Shown one piece after another: positions 51,296-60,163 of a stretch of 64,000 nucleotides of DNA. The stretch spans positions 96,637 to 160,636 of the forward strand of contig NZ_JAFLRF010000014.1 of NCBI RefSeq assembly GCF_017315705.1, written 5' to 3'. Each line of letters starts with the position of its first letter. The first letter of the stretch is position 1. The DNA comes from Trinickia mobilis. GTDB lineage: Bacteria > Pseudomonadota > Gammaproteobacteria > Burkholderiales > Burkholderiaceae. The notes below the pieces were generated by a model. That model did no database searches, was not told the origin of the DNA, and saw only the letters and a list, made by a program, of their open reading frames with translations. The translations under genes and the position numbers were made by a program.

Positions 51296-53167
51296 TCAGA
51301 TCTCGTCCAGCTTGCGGCCCGTCAACGCGAGCCGAATGCCCTTGTCCATGCGGCGCGCGGCGAACTCGTCGGTTTGTTCCGCGAGCGCCTTCGTCGCGGT
51401 TTCGATCGCGCCGGCATCATCGCCCTCGGCGAGCGTGCGCAGGGCAGCGAGCGAGGCGTCGACTTGCGCGCGCTCGTCGTCGGCCAGCAGTTCGCCGTCT
51501 GCAGCAAGCGCCGCTTCGGTCGCTTCGAGCATACGCTTCGCTTCGACCTGCGCTTCGCGCAACGCGCGTGCGCGCATGTCGATTTCCGCGGTCTTGAAGC
51601 TCTCTTCGAGCATCCGCGCGACGTCATCGTCCGCGAGACCGTATGACGGCTTGACGACAACCGACGCCTCCACGCCAGAATGCTGCTCGCGCGCAAACAC
51701 CGACAGCAAGCCGTCCGCATCGACCTGGTAGGTCACGCGAATACGCGCCGCGCCCGCCGCCATCGGCGGGATGCCGCGCAGCTCGAAGCGCGCGAGCGAC
51801 CGGCAGTCGGACACCAGCTCGCGCTCGCCCTGGACGACGTGGATCGCCATCGCGGTCTGGCCGTCCTTGAAGGTCGTGAAATCCTGCGCGCGCGCGACGG
51901 GAATCGTCGAATTGCGCGGGATGATTTTTTCGGTGAGGCCGCCCATCGTCTCTACGCCGAGCGAGAGCGGAATTACGTCGAGCAGCAGCCAGTCGTCGCC
52001 TTCGGCGCCGCGGTTGCCCGCGAGCAGATCGGCCTGGATCGCCGCGCCGAGCGCGACCACTTGATCGGGGTCGAGGTTGACGAGCGGCGGCTGGCCGAAG
52101 CACGCTTCGACCGCGCGCCGGATCACCGGCATGCGCGTCGCACCGCCGACCAGCACGACGCCTTTGACGTCCTTCGGCGCGATCTTCGCGTCGCGCAGCG
52201 CCTTCTTCGTGGGGCCGAGCGTGCGTTGCACGAGGTCACGCACGAGATCCGCGAACTCGCTTTCGCCGACCGCGACATCGAGCTTCGCGCCGCTCGACAG
52301 TGTCGCTTCGAGTTTCGCGCTCGGCGCCGCAGACAGCGCCTCTTTCGTCTCGCGCACGCGGTCGAGCAGCATCCGCACGTCTTCCGGCGTCAGGGCTGTC
52401 GCAGCGATGCCCGCCTTCGCGAGCACATGGCGGAAAAGCGCGTGGTCGAAGTCGTCACCGCCAAGCGCGGAATCGCCGCCTGCCGCCAGCACTTCGAACA
52501 CGCCCTTCGTGAGCTTCAGGATCGACAGGTCGAAAGTGCCGCCCCCGAGGTCGTACACCGCGTAGAGCCCTTCCGCGCCGTTGTCGAGCCCGTAGGCGAT
52601 CGCGGCCGCGGTCGGCTCGTTCAGGAGGCGCAACACGTTCAGGCCCGCGAGACGCGCGGCATCTTTGGTCGCCTGGCGCTGCGCTTCGTCGAAATACGCG
52701 GGCACGGTAATCACCGCGCCGACGAGTTCGTCGCCAAGCGAATCTTCGGCGCGCTGGCGCAGCGTCGCGAGAATTTCGGCCGACACTTCGACCGGACTCT
52801 TCACGCCATCGACAGTGCGGATCTGCACCATGCCGGGGGCATCGACGAAGTCATACGGCGCGTTCTCGTGGCCCTCGACTTCTTCCTTGCCGCGGCCCAT
52901 GAAGCGCTTGACCGACACGATCGTGTTGCGCGGGTCGGAGGCCGCTTCCGCCTTCGCGGCGTGGCCGATGCGCCGGCCGCCCTTCTCCAGATAGCGGACC
53001 ACCGACGGCAGCAGGAGATTGCCGTGCTCATCCGGCAGGACTTCGGGAACGCTGCTGCGCACCGCGGCGACGAGCGAGTTCGTCGTGCCGAGATCGATAC
53101 CGACAGCGAGACGCCGTTGATGCGGCGCGGGGGCCATGCCAGGTTCGGAAATTTGAAGTAAAGCCAT
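51296..53167 (-). CDS. hscA: Fe-S assembly Hsp70-type chaperone HscA
   Basis: HscA is the Hsp70 partner of HscB; it uses ATP to help move Fe-S clusters from IscU. The 623-residue protein has the actin-like ATPase start [15 protein letters not shown], then [15 protein letters not shown] and [12 protein letters not shown], and a substrate-binding domain. The start at ATG 53167 gives [10 protein letters not shown]; the preceding open codons are not conserved. The gap from hscB is 87 bases. Confidence 0.97.
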   Translation of the reverse strand: MALLQISEPGMAPAPHQRRLAVGIDLGTTNSLVAAVRSSVPEVLPDEHGNLLLPSVVRYLEKGGRRIGHAAKAEAASDPRNTIVSVKRFMGRGKEEVEGHENAPYDFVDAPGMVQIRTVDGVKSPVEVSAEILATLRQRAEDSLGDELVGAVITVPAYFDEAQRQATKDAARLAGLNVLRLLNEPTAAAIAYGLDNGAEGLYAVYDLGGGTFDLSILKLTKGVFEVLAAGGDSALGGDDFDHALFRHVLAKAGIAATALTPEDVRMLLDRVRETKEALSAAPSAKLEATLSSGAKLDVAVGESEFADLVRDLVQRTLGPTKKALRDAKIAPKDVKGVVLVGGATRMPVIRRAVEACFGQPPLVNLDPDQVVALGAAIQADLLAGNRGAEGDDWLLLDVIPLSLGVETMGGLTEKIIPRNSTIPVARAQDFTTFKDGQTAMAIHVVQGERELVSDCRSLARFELRGIPPMAAGAARIRVTYQVDADGLLSVFAREQHSGVEASVVVKPSYGLADDDVARMLEESFKTAEIDMRARALREAQVEAKRMLEATEAALAADGELLADDERAQVDASLAALRTLAEGDDAGAIETATKALAEQTDEFAARRMDKGIRLALTGRKLDEI

Positions 53168-53254
53168 CAGTACTCTTCGGGGTTCATGCGTTCCCGCCAT
53201 TATCGCGTTACCGGGCGGCGAGCGCGGCGTTGCCGCCCTTGCCGCCCGTTGTCG

Positions 53255-53782
53255 TCAGTGTTCGAGTCTTTCGATTTGCGTGCCGATTTCCGCCGCAACG
53301 CGTTCGATAAACATCAATTGCCGCACTGCCTCTGCCGCCGCCTGGTCGGCGCCGTTGTCGAGCAGTGCCGCAAGCTTGGTGAAGCGCACGCGCTCTTCCT
53401 CGCGCAGCTCGTTCAGGAGCGCATCGAGCGCGTCGATGTTCTTCGCCGCCGCGGCGTCTTCGACGCCTTCGCGCCACTCCATCTGCTGCATCAGGAACGC
53501 CGGCTCCATCGCCGTATTGCTTTCCATCGCGACATCGACGCCGCGAATCGACAGTAGATAGATCGCGCGTTTCAGCGGATCGCGCAGCGTACGATACGCC
53601 TCGTTCGCGCGCGTCGCCCACTGCATCGCGATGCGTTTTTGCGCGTCGCCGGCCGCGGCGAAGCGGTCCGGATGCACCTGCGTCTGCACGGTGCGGTATG
53701 CGTGCTCGAGCGTGTCGGCATCGAGCGTGTAGCGCGCCGGCAGTTGAAAGAGGTCGAAGTGGCTGTCGCTGATCGAGGCCAT
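53255..53782 (-). CDS. hscB: Fe-S assembly co-chaperone HscB
   Basis: HscB is a J-domain protein that brings IscU to HscA and stimulates its ATPase. The 175-residue protein has the HPD tripeptide at 37-39 in QVHPDRF, followed by a C-terminal three-helix IscU-binding domain. The length matches the family (E. coli 171). It is separated from iscA by 227 bases that hold an intrinsic terminator and a dispersed repeat copy, which is unusual inside an operon. Confidence 0.96.
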   Translation of the reverse strand: MASISDSHFDLFQLPARYTLDADTLEHAYRTVQTQVHPDRFAAAGDAQKRIAMQWATRANEAYRTLRDPLKRAIYLLSIRGVDVAMESNTAMEPAFLMQQMEWREGVEDAAAAKNIDALDALLNELREEERVRFTKLAALLDNGADQAAAEAVRQLMFIERVAAEIGTQIERLEH

Positions 53783-53895
53783 CGGATTACGTCGTCGGTT
53801 GAAATTGGAGCCTGAGTTTGCGTCCGGACCGGGCTGCGATGACGTTCATGAAATCGCGCAGACGCCAGCCGCAGAGAAACGAGAGACCAGCAAAC

Positions 53896-53916
53896 AAAAA
53901 GGCGGCCCGCGCCGCC
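53896..53916 (-). terminator. Intrinsic terminator inside the isc operon
   Basis: Read leftward, a 6-bp GGCGGC/GCCGCC stem with a four-base loop (53916-53901) is followed by five T (53900-53896). It lies between iscA and hscB, so it could reduce read-through from iscRSUA into hscBA-fdx-iscX. Confidence 0.75.
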
Positions 53917-53930
53917 TCTTTCCCGTTCGA

Positions 53931-54004
53931 GCTTTGCATGGGACCCGAGTAAGTGCTCTGCATGGGGCAGGAGTAAGCGCTGAAGCGCAAACTCAGGTCG
54001 ACAG
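53931..54004 (+). repeat. Dispersed palindromic repeat, copy B (double unit)
   Basis: Two successive units, each starting TGCATGGG and containing GAGTAAG, are followed by a GCGCT-GA-AGCGC hairpin and GGTCGAC. A 33-base stretch from TGCATGGG to the second ATGGGG (53935-53967) is identical to copy C read in reverse. It sits between iscA and hscB, next to the terminator. Confidence 0.85.
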
Positions 54005-54009
54005 CGCCA

Positions 54010-54333
54010 TTACACCCGAAACGATTCGCCGCAGCCGCACTCGTCCTTCACGTTCGGGTTGTTGAACTTGAAACCCTCGTTCAACCCCTCGCGCGCGAAG
54101 TCGAGCTCGGTGCCGTCGATGTACGCCAGGCTCTTCGGATCGACCACGACCTTCACGCCGTTGCTCTCGAACACCTGATCTTCCGGCGCGAGCTCATCGA
54201 CGTATTCGAGCTTGTACGCAAGACCGGAGCAACCGGTCGTGCGCACCCCGAGCCGCAGCCCAAGGCCTTTGCCCCGCCGCGTCAGGTACTTTTGCACGTG
54301 CTGTGCAGCCTTTTCGGTCAATGTGATTGCCAT
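54010..54333 (-). CDS. iscA: A-type Fe-S carrier IscA
   Basis: IscA carries iron or assembled clusters to target proteins. The 107-residue protein has the three ligand cysteines C35 ([12 protein letters not shown]), C99 and C101 (ECGCGESF). The length equals E. coli IscA (107). It begins 29 bases after iscU. The repeat copy B begins just six bases beyond its stop. Confidence 0.97.
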   Translation of the reverse strand: MAITLTEKAAQHVQKYLTRRGKGLGLRLGVRTTGCSGLAYKLEYVDELAPEDQVFESNGVKVVVDPKSLAYIDGTELDFAREGLNEGFKFNNPNVKDECGCGESFRV

Positions 54334-54362
54334 AGCGTTCTTCTCGTTCGGCAGGCCGCCGC

Positions 54363-54782
54363 TCAGGCGACTTGCTGCTTCGCTTCTTCCGACGTTTGCT
54401 CACCGCCGTGGCGCTGCTTGTAATCGGCGACGGCCGCCTTGATCGCGTCTTCCGCGAGGATCGAGCAGTGGATCTTCACCGGCGGCAGCGCGAGCTCTTC
54501 GGCGATCTGTGTGTTCTTGATCGTGAGCGCTTGATCGAGCGTCTTGCCCTTCACCCATTCGGTGACGAGCGAGCTCGATGCGATCGCCGAACCGCAGCCG
54601 TACGTCTTGAACTTTGCGTCTTCGATAATGCCGTCCGCACCCACGCGGATCTGCAGCTTCATCACGTCGCCGCACGCGGGTGCGCCGACCATGCCGGTGC
54701 CGACCGCATCGTCGTCCTTCGCGAACGAACCGACGTTACGCGGGTTTTCGTAATGGTCTAGAACTTTGTTGCTGTAAGACAT
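54363..54782 (-). CDS. iscU: Fe-S cluster assembly scaffold IscU
   Basis: IscU is the scaffold on which [2Fe-2S] clusters are built with sulfur from IscS. The 139-residue protein keeps the ligand cysteines C37 (APACGDVM), C63 ([10 protein letters not shown]) and C106 (KIHCSILA). It also keeps the HscA-recognition motif LPPVK at 99-103. I start at ATG 54782 ([18 protein letters not shown]); a GTG two codons upstream is less likely. It follows iscS by 77 bases. Confidence 0.97.
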   Translation of the reverse strand: MSYSNKVLDHYENPRNVGSFAKDDDAVGTGMVGAPACGDVMKLQIRVGADGIIEDAKFKTYGCGSAIASSSLVTEWVKGKTLDQALTIKNTQIAEELALPPVKIHCSILAEDAIKAAVADYKQRHGGEQTSEEAKQQVA

Positions 54783-54859
54783 GGTCACACTCCTTGATTC
54801 GATTCAGCATACATTCGATCACGACGTCCGGGTTGCCTGCGCCTCCTGGAGGCGCCTCT

Positions 54860-56083
54860 TTAGTGCGCGGCCCACTTGATCGTCGACAGATCGATGCCGT
54901 CTTGATGCATTTCCCAAAGCGGCGACAGATCGCGCAGTTTTGCAATCTTGCTCCTCAACAGATTGACGACGTAATCGACATCCTGTTCCGTCGTGAAGCG
55001 GCCGACCGTGAAGCGGATCGAGCTGTGCGCGAGTTCGTCGTTGCGGCCGAGCGCGCGCAGCACGTACGACGGCTCCAGCGACGCCGACGTGCACGCCGAA
55101 CCCGACGACACCGCGACATCCTTGATCGCCATGATCAGCGACTCGCCTTCGACAAAATTGAAGCTGATGTTCAGGTTGTGCGGAATGCGCTGTTCCATGT
55201 CGCCGTTCACGTAGACCTCTTCGATCTCCGAGAGGCCGCGCAGCAGCTTGTCGCGCAGCATCCGCACGCGCTCGTTTTCCGTCGCCATTTCTTCGCGCGC
55301 TATCCGGAACGCTTCGCCCATGCCGACGATCTGATGCGTCGCCAGCGTGCCCGAGCGCATGCCGCGCTCGTGGCCGCCGCCGTGCATTTGCGCTTCGATA
55401 CGCACGCGCGGCTTGCGACGCACGTACAGCGCGCCGATGCCCTTCGGGCCATAAGTCTTGTGCGCCGAGAACGACATCAGGTCGACCTTGAGTTTGTTCA
55501 GGTCGATCTCGACCTTGCCGGTGGCCTGCGCCGCATCGACGTGGAAAATAATGCCTTTTTCACGGCAGATTTCGCCGATCGCCGCGATGTCCTGAATCAC
55601 GCCGATCTCGTTGTTCACGAACATCACCGACACGAGAATCGTGTCCGGGCGCAACGCAGCCTTGAACAGGTCCAGGTCGATCAGGCCGTCGGCCTTCACG
55701 TCCAGATAGGTGACTTCGAAACCGTCGCGCTCGAGCTCGCGGCAGGTGTCGAGCACCGCTTTGTGCTCGGTCTTCACCGTGATGATGTGCTTGCCCTTGC
55801 TCTTGTAGAAGTGCGCGGCGCCCTTGATCGCGAGGTTGTCCGACTCTGTCGCGCCCGACGTCCAGATGATTTCGCGCGGATCGGCATTGACGAGCGCCGC
55901 GACGTTCTCGCGCGCTTCTTCGACTGCACGTTCCGCGTCCCAGCCGTACGAATGGCTGCGCGACGCCGGATTGCCGAACTGTTCGCGCAGGTACGGGATC
56001 ATCTTGTCCACCACGCGCGGATCGACCGGCGTCGTCGCGCTGTAGTCCATGTAAATGGGCAGGTGGGGAATATCGTTTTTCAT
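54860..56083 (-). CDS. iscS: Cysteine desulfurase IscS
   Basis: IscS removes sulfur from cysteine and delivers persulfide to IscU, tRNA thiolation and other pathways. The 407-residue PLP enzyme has the Schiff-base lysine K209 in [12 protein letters not shown] and the mobile-loop cysteine C331 in [14 protein letters not shown]. It starts at ATG 56083, 66 bases after iscR, in the usual operon order. Confidence 0.98.
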   Translation of the reverse strand: MKNDIPHLPIYMDYSATTPVDPRVVDKMIPYLREQFGNPASRSHSYGWDAERAVEEARENVAALVNADPREIIWTSGATESDNLAIKGAAHFYKSKGKHIITVKTEHKAVLDTCRELERDGFEVTYLDVKADGLIDLDLFKAALRPDTILVSVMFVNNEIGVIQDIAAIGEICREKGIIFHVDAAQATGKVEIDLNKLKVDLMSFSAHKTYGPKGIGALYVRRKPRVRIEAQMHGGGHERGMRSGTLATHQIVGMGEAFRIAREEMATENERVRMLRDKLLRGLSEIEEVYVNGDMEQRIPHNLNISFNFVEGESLIMAIKDVAVSSGSACTSASLEPSYVLRALGRNDELAHSSIRFTVGRFTTEQDVDYVVNLLRSKIAKLRDLSPLWEMHQDGIDLSTIKWAAH

Positions 56084-56149
56084 CAATCGCTCCGGGGAAT
56101 CAATGCACAGCTCAACGGCTGGCGGTTCGGCTCTGTGGGGAATGAGCGC

Positions 56150-56680
56150 TTACGAACTCGCCATATTGAAAACGGAATTCGGCCCCTTCGGCACCACCCG
56201 CGGGGGTTCGGCGGCAGGCGGTTCGGTGCGGCGATCACGCAGCACGGCAGGCGCACCTTCGCGCGAACGCTGCTGGTCGACCAGGTCTTTCAGCGAGACG
56301 GAATCGAGATACTCGACCATCTTCTGATTGAGCGTGGCCCACAGCTCATGCGTCATGCAGTGGCCGTCGTGCTGTTTCGTGCCTTCGCACGAACCCTTGC
56401 CGCCGCATTGCGTGGCATCGAGCGGCTCGTCGACCGCGATGATGATATCGGCGACCGTCACGTCTTCCGCGCGGCGCGCGAGGTTGTATCCGCCGCCGGG
56501 TCCGCGCACGGACTCGACGATTTCATGGCGGCGCAGCTTGCCGAATAGCTGCTCGAGATACGAGAGCGAGATGCGCTGGCGCTGGCTGATGCCGGCCAGC
56601 GTCACCGGGCCCTGCTCTTGGCGCAGTGCCAAGTCGATCATCGCCGTGACGGCGAAACGGCCTTTCGTGGTGAGTCTCAT
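56150..56680 (-). CDS. iscR: Fe-S-sensing regulator IscR
   Basis: IscR is an Rrf2-family regulator that represses its own operon when it holds a [2Fe-2S] cluster. The 176-residue protein has an N-terminal winged helix (LAGISQRQRISLSYLEQLFG) and the cluster cysteines C92, C98 and C108. The last spacing is four residues longer than the C92/C98/C104 pattern of E. coli, within SCEGTKQHDGHC. Two type-1 IscR sites overlie its promoter, so autorepression is strongly indicated. It heads iscRSUA-hscBA-fdx-iscX. Confidence 0.97.
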   Translation of the reverse strand: MRLTTKGRFAVTAMIDLALRQEQGPVTLAGISQRQRISLSYLEQLFGKLRRHEIVESVRGPGGGYNLARRAEDVTVADIIIAVDEPLDATQCGGKGSCEGTKQHDGHCMTHELWATLNQKMVEYLDSVSLKDLVDQQRSREGAPAVLRDRRTEPPAAEPPRVVPKGPNSVFNMASS

Positions 56681-56698
56681 AATGTCTGGGGGACAGCA

Positions 56699-56722
56699 AT
56701 CTTGACGATTTTGGTCAAGTAT
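56699..56722. promoter_or_regulatory. IscR type-1 site 2 (overlaps the -10 box)
   Basis: Read leftward the site has half-sites ATACTTGAC and GTCAAGAT around a six- to seven-base A/T-rich centre, matching the known type-1 IscR consensus. It covers the -10 box of the iscR promoter, as expected for repression. Confidence 0.85.
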
Positions 56723-56745
56723 AAATACATGACAAAATTAGTCAA
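56718..56745 (-). promoter_or_regulatory. iscR promoter
   Basis: Read leftward, TTGACT (56745-56740) and TATACT (56723-56718) are separated by 16 bases, giving a near-consensus sigma-70 promoter. The iscR start codon lies 38 bases after the -10 box. Confidence 0.9.
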
Positions 56746-56749
56746 GTAT
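56725..56749. promoter_or_regulatory. IscR type-1 site 1 (overlaps the -35 box)
   Basis: Read leftward the 25-base site has half-sites ATACTTGAC and TGTCATGTAT around TAATTT, an excellent match to the known type-1 IscR consensus. It covers the -35 box. With site 2 it gives two sites side by side, as upstream of E. coli iscR. Confidence 0.88.
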
Positions 56750-56785
56750 CCCTATCTCGATTCCGGTTATTCGCGAAGCAACTGA

Positions 56786-57274
56786 TTAATTCCCGGCCGC
56801 CAGCCTTGCTCGTAGCTCGGCTAACAGACCCTGGCACGCTTTTTCGCATTGATCGAGCACCTGCTCGAATCCCTGGGCGCCGCCGAAATACGGGTCTGCG
56901 ACCTCGTGGCTTTCGGCTTGCGCCGCAAATTCCATCAGCAGACGCGCCTTGTGCCGATGCTCCAGCGGACATAGCTTGTGCAATTCGCGCAGATTCGCGT
57001 CGTCCATCGCGAGCAGCAGGTCGAAGCGTTCGAAATCGGCTTTGCCGATCTGGCGGCCGCGCAGCGCCGACAGATCGTAGCCGCGTTGCCGCGCGGCGCC
57101 CTGCGCCCGCGCATCCGGTGCTTCGCCGATGTGCCAGTTACCGGTGCCCGCCGAGTCTACGACAATCCGCGACGCCAATCCCGCAGCCTCGATCTGCGCA
57201 CGCATCACCGCCTCGGCAGTGGGCGAACGGCAAATGTTGCCAAGGCAGACGAAGCAGATCGCAACGGATTTCAT
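56786..57274 (-). CDS. Low-molecular-weight protein-tyrosine phosphatase
   Basis: This 162-residue phosphatase has the active-site loop CLGNICRS (C10, R16) and the general-acid aspartate in DPYFGGAQGFE near residue 130. I start at ATG 57274 (MKSVAICFVCLGN). It lies upstream of iscR on the same strand, 105 bases from it, across the iscR promoter. Bacterial relatives act on tyrosine kinases of exopolysaccharide synthesis or on small molecules. Here there is no exopolysaccharide context, so the target is open. Confidence 0.93.
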   Translation of the reverse strand: MKSVAICFVCLGNICRSPTAEAVMRAQIEAAGLASRIVVDSAGTGNWHIGEAPDARAQGAARQRGYDLSALRGRQIGKADFERFDLLLAMDDANLRELHKLCPLEHRHKARLLMEFAAQAESHEVADPYFGGAQGFEQVLDQCEKACQGLLAELRARLAAGN

Positions 57275-57355
57275 TGAGGGCGATTCACGTTGAAATAACA
57301 ACGAGGCAAAGCAGACGCGCGATTATACAAAGACGCGCAAATCCTCGCCCGCCGC

Positions 57356-57586
57356 TCACGACGCTTCCGACGCCCCGAACGATACGTTCCGGTGCACCGC
57401 CGGCAGCGCCTTTGGCGTGCTGTCCGTGATGTAGCCGTAGGAAACCGTGCGGGCCAGCTCGGCCGTCACCTGGTAAGCCGCGAGCGGCGCGTGCGCGGCC
57501 GCATCGCTGTAGGCGTGCAGATAAGCGACTGCGGCGAGCGGCACGATGACCGCCAGCGGCCAGTAAATAGATATTTTCTTTTTCAT
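57356..57586 (-). CDS. Small membrane-anchored or exported protein
   Basis: This 76-residue protein starts MKKKISIYWPL and has one hydrophobic segment (about 8-25), which could be an uncleaved anchor or a signal. The rest is polar with no recognisable domain. GAGAG lies before the ATG at 57586. No homologue is known to me. It stands alone between the phosphatase gene and lutB, so its reality rests on start context and the signal-like N-terminus. Confidence 0.55.
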   Translation of the reverse strand: MKKKISIYWPLAVIVPLAAVAYLHAYSDAAAHAPLAAYQVTAELARTVSYGYITDSTPKALPAVHRNVSFGASEAS

Positions 57587-57802
57587 GATGTGCTCTCTCG
57601 GAAATGGCGCGGAGTACTCACCCATGGCGCCAAGTCCAAATTCTATAGACAGCATCTATCGAGAAAAAGCACCGGATAGCGAATAGAGTGTTGCACTGAC
57701 GCAAACAATCGCGGTATAGGCAGCGAACCCTGCCGCGGCGGTACCCGGCATTGCCTGACGTGCAGCCGTACCAGCCTGAGGTCGGCCGCGCGAGTTGCGC
57801 GA

Positions 57803-59215
57803 TCAGCCGATATGGCTGCGTTGCGCGGCGTACAACTCGCGGAACGTCCGTCCGGCAGGCGCCGGCATATCGCGCGTCGCCGTCCAGCCATGCGCAAGCG
57901 GCAAGCGCGAAATCGCACGCCGCTGCCCGCCGGCGCGCTCGAGCACCCGCACCGCGAGTTTCGTCACCAGGTTGTACAGGCCCGGGCGCAGCGCGAGAAA
58001 GCCCCAGACCGCAAGCCCGGCCCGCTCGCTCCAAGGGCGCAAATGCCGCTCCATTTGCTTTTCGCGCAGCTTGCGCAGCAAGTCCGAAAGCGGAATTCCG
58101 ACCGGGCAGACGCTATTGCATTCGCCGCACAACGTCGCGGCTTGCGGCAGGTCGAGCGCCTTCTCGAGACCGACATAGCTCGGTGTCAGCACCGAGCCCA
58201 TCGGACCGGGATACACCCATCCGTAGGTGTGGCCGCCGACCTTCTGATACACGGGGCAGTGATTCATGCACGCGCCGCAGCGGATACAGCGCAGCATCTC
58301 CTGAAACTCACCGCCGATGAGCCCCGTACGGCCGCCGTCCACCAGGACGACGTACATATGCTCAGGCCCGTCCTGATCGCCCGCGGCGCGGGGCCCGGTC
58401 AGCACGGAGAAGTAGTTCGACGTGGTCTGCCCCGTCGCCGAGCGCGGCAACAAGCGCATTGCGGTGGCGAGGTCTTCGAGCGTCGGCAGCACTTTCTCGA
58501 TGCCCGTCACCGCGACGTGCACACGCGGCATCACCGTGCACATCCCTTCGTTGCCTTCGTTCGTCACGATCGCGACCGACCCGGTCTCGGCGATCACGAA
58601 GTTGCCGCCCGTGACGCCCATGTCCGCCGACATGAAATGCGGACGCAGCACTTCGCGCGCCTCGCGCGTCATCTGCGTGATCTCAGTCAGACGCGCGCGT
58701 CCGTGCGTCTTCGCGAACAGGTCCGCGATCTCTTCCTTGTCCTTGTGGACGACGGGCGCAATGATGTGGCTCGGCGGCTCGTTGTCGTTGATCTGGAGGA
58801 TATATTCGCCCAGGTCGGTCTCGATCGACTGCACGCCCATTTCGCCGAGCACGGCATTCAGGCGCATCTCCTCGGTCACCATCGACTTCGTCTTGATGAC
58901 CTTCTGCACGTCGTGCTTTTTCGCGATATCCGCGACGAGCCGCGCCGCTTCCTGCGTCGTCTCCGCGAACAGCACCGTGACGCCGCGACGCGCCGCCTCG
59001 CGCTCGAACGTTTCGAGCCAGACGTCGAGGTTTTCCAGCGCGCGGTTGCGGCGCGCTTTCAGCGCGGCGCGCGTGGCGGGGAAATCGATCGCGGTCATCG
59101 CGGTCGCGCGCGCCGAGACGAACTTCGTCGACAGCTTGGTCAGATTCTGCTGGAGACGCTGGTCGGCGAGCTTCTGGCCCGCGCGCGCCTTGAATTGCAT
59201 CGATTGAACTTGCAT
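57803..59215 (-). CDS. lutB: Lactate utilization iron-sulfur protein LutB
   Basis: LutB is the larger Fe-S subunit of the L-lactate oxidation system that converts lactate to pyruvate. The 470-residue protein has an N-terminal LUD-type domain and two [4Fe-4S] ferredoxin motifs, CIRCGACMNHCP and LCGECNSVCPVG, then a C-terminal DUF3390-like part. I start at ATG 59215. It lies 45 bases after lutA. The usual third gene, lutC, is not found downstream. Confidence 0.93.
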   Translation of the reverse strand: MQVQSMQFKARAGQKLADQRLQQNLTKLSTKFVSARATAMTAIDFPATRAALKARRNRALENLDVWLETFEREAARRGVTVLFAETTQEAARLVADIAKKHDVQKVIKTKSMVTEEMRLNAVLGEMGVQSIETDLGEYILQINDNEPPSHIIAPVVHKDKEEIADLFAKTHGRARLTEITQMTREAREVLRPHFMSADMGVTGGNFVIAETGSVAIVTNEGNEGMCTVMPRVHVAVTGIEKVLPTLEDLATAMRLLPRSATGQTTSNYFSVLTGPRAAGDQDGPEHMYVVLVDGGRTGLIGGEFQEMLRCIRCGACMNHCPVYQKVGGHTYGWVYPGPMGSVLTPSYVGLEKALDLPQAATLCGECNSVCPVGIPLSDLLRKLREKQMERHLRPWSERAGLAVWGFLALRPGLYNLVTKLAVRVLERAGGQRRAISRLPLAHGWTATRDMPAPAGRTFRELYAAQRSHIG

Positions 59216-59260
59216 GAGGCGGCCTTGGAGAGAAGGTGAGAAGCGCGGCGGCAAGCCGAT

Positions 59261-59983
59261 CTATGCGTCGCCCGCGAGGACCTGCGCGATGTGCAGGACG
59301 CGCGTCTTGGTGTGGCCGGTGCGCCGCAGGCGCCCTTCTATATTGAGCATGCAGCCGAGGTCGCCGAGCACAACCGCGTCGGCCCCGCTCGCCTGGATAT
59401 TCGCGCATTTCTCGTCGACGATCGCCGTCGAGATGTTGCCGTACTTCACGGCGAACGTGCCGCCGAAGCCGCAACAATGCTCGCAGCCCTTCATCTCGGT
59501 GACCGGCACGCCGGCTTGCGCGAGCAGCGCGCGCGGCTGGGCCTTCACACCAAGCTCGCGTAAGCCCGAGCACGAATCGTGATACGTAACCGTTCCTTCG
59601 AACCCAAGCGGAGCCAGCTCGATTTTCGCAACGTTCACGAGGAAATCGGTCAGCTCGAAGACTTTCGGACGCAGCCGCCCGTAGCGGCTCATCAGCTCGG
59701 GATCGTCGGAGAACAAGTCGCCGTAATGCACGCCGATCATGCCGCCGCACGAGCCCGACGGCACCACCACATAATCGAATTGCTCGAACTCGCGCAGCGT
59801 CTTTTCGGCGAGATCGCGCGCGAGGCTGCGGTCGCCGGAGTTGTAGGCGGGCTGCCCGCAGCAGGTCTGCGCAGGCGGAACGACGACCGCGAAACCCGCG
59901 CGCTCGATCAGCTTGATGACGGAAAATCCGATTTCCGGGCGCATCAGGTCAATCAGGCAGGTAACGAACAATCCGACTCGCAT
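59261..59983 (-). CDS. lutA: Lactate utilization protein LutA (CCG-domain)
   Basis: LutA is a 240-residue (Fe-S)-binding protein with two cysteine-rich CCG domains, seen in QTCCGQPAYNSGD and HCCGFGGTF, as in the glycolate oxidase and heterodisulfide reductase families. The start at ATG 59983 gives MRVGLFVTCLIDLMRPE; the open frame further upstream is shadow sequence. It is divergent from the IclR-type regulator across 180 bases and forms a lutAB operon. Confidence 0.94.
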   Translation of the reverse strand: MRVGLFVTCLIDLMRPEIGFSVIKLIERAGFAVVVPPAQTCCGQPAYNSGDRSLARDLAEKTLREFEQFDYVVVPSGSCGGMIGVHYGDLFSDDPELMSRYGRLRPKVFELTDFLVNVAKIELAPLGFEGTVTYHDSCSGLRELGVKAQPRALLAQAGVPVTEMKGCEHCCGFGGTFAVKYGNISTAIVDEKCANIQASGADAVVLGDLGCMLNIEGRLRRTGHTKTRVLHIAQVLAGDA

Positions 59984-60138
59984 AGCCCCTCCTTCGAGAA
60001 AACATCTGCGATTATCCGCTGTTTGGTTCGCATCTCCAACGCCGAAGCACTGCGGGAAGCCCGAATCGCCGGTCCGAGGATTCGCGCAAACGCCGTTCGC
60101 TTTTTTCACGATACGAGATACAATCGATTTTCCCGCTG

Positions 60139-60150
60139 TTGACGCGTCAA
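60139..60150. promoter_or_regulatory. Palindrome before the IclR regulator gene
   Basis: TTGACGCGTCAA is a perfect 12-base palindrome ending 13 bases before the regulator start and lying in the lutA divergent region. It may be an operator for the IclR protein, but IclR sites vary and this is an inference. Confidence 0.4.
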
Positions 60151-60163
60151 GCGATTTTTCACG

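Noticed and set aside
57587..57802. Remnant of lutC downstream of lutB
   Set aside because: No frame in this stretch shows a LUD-domain motif, so I do not call a pseudogene.
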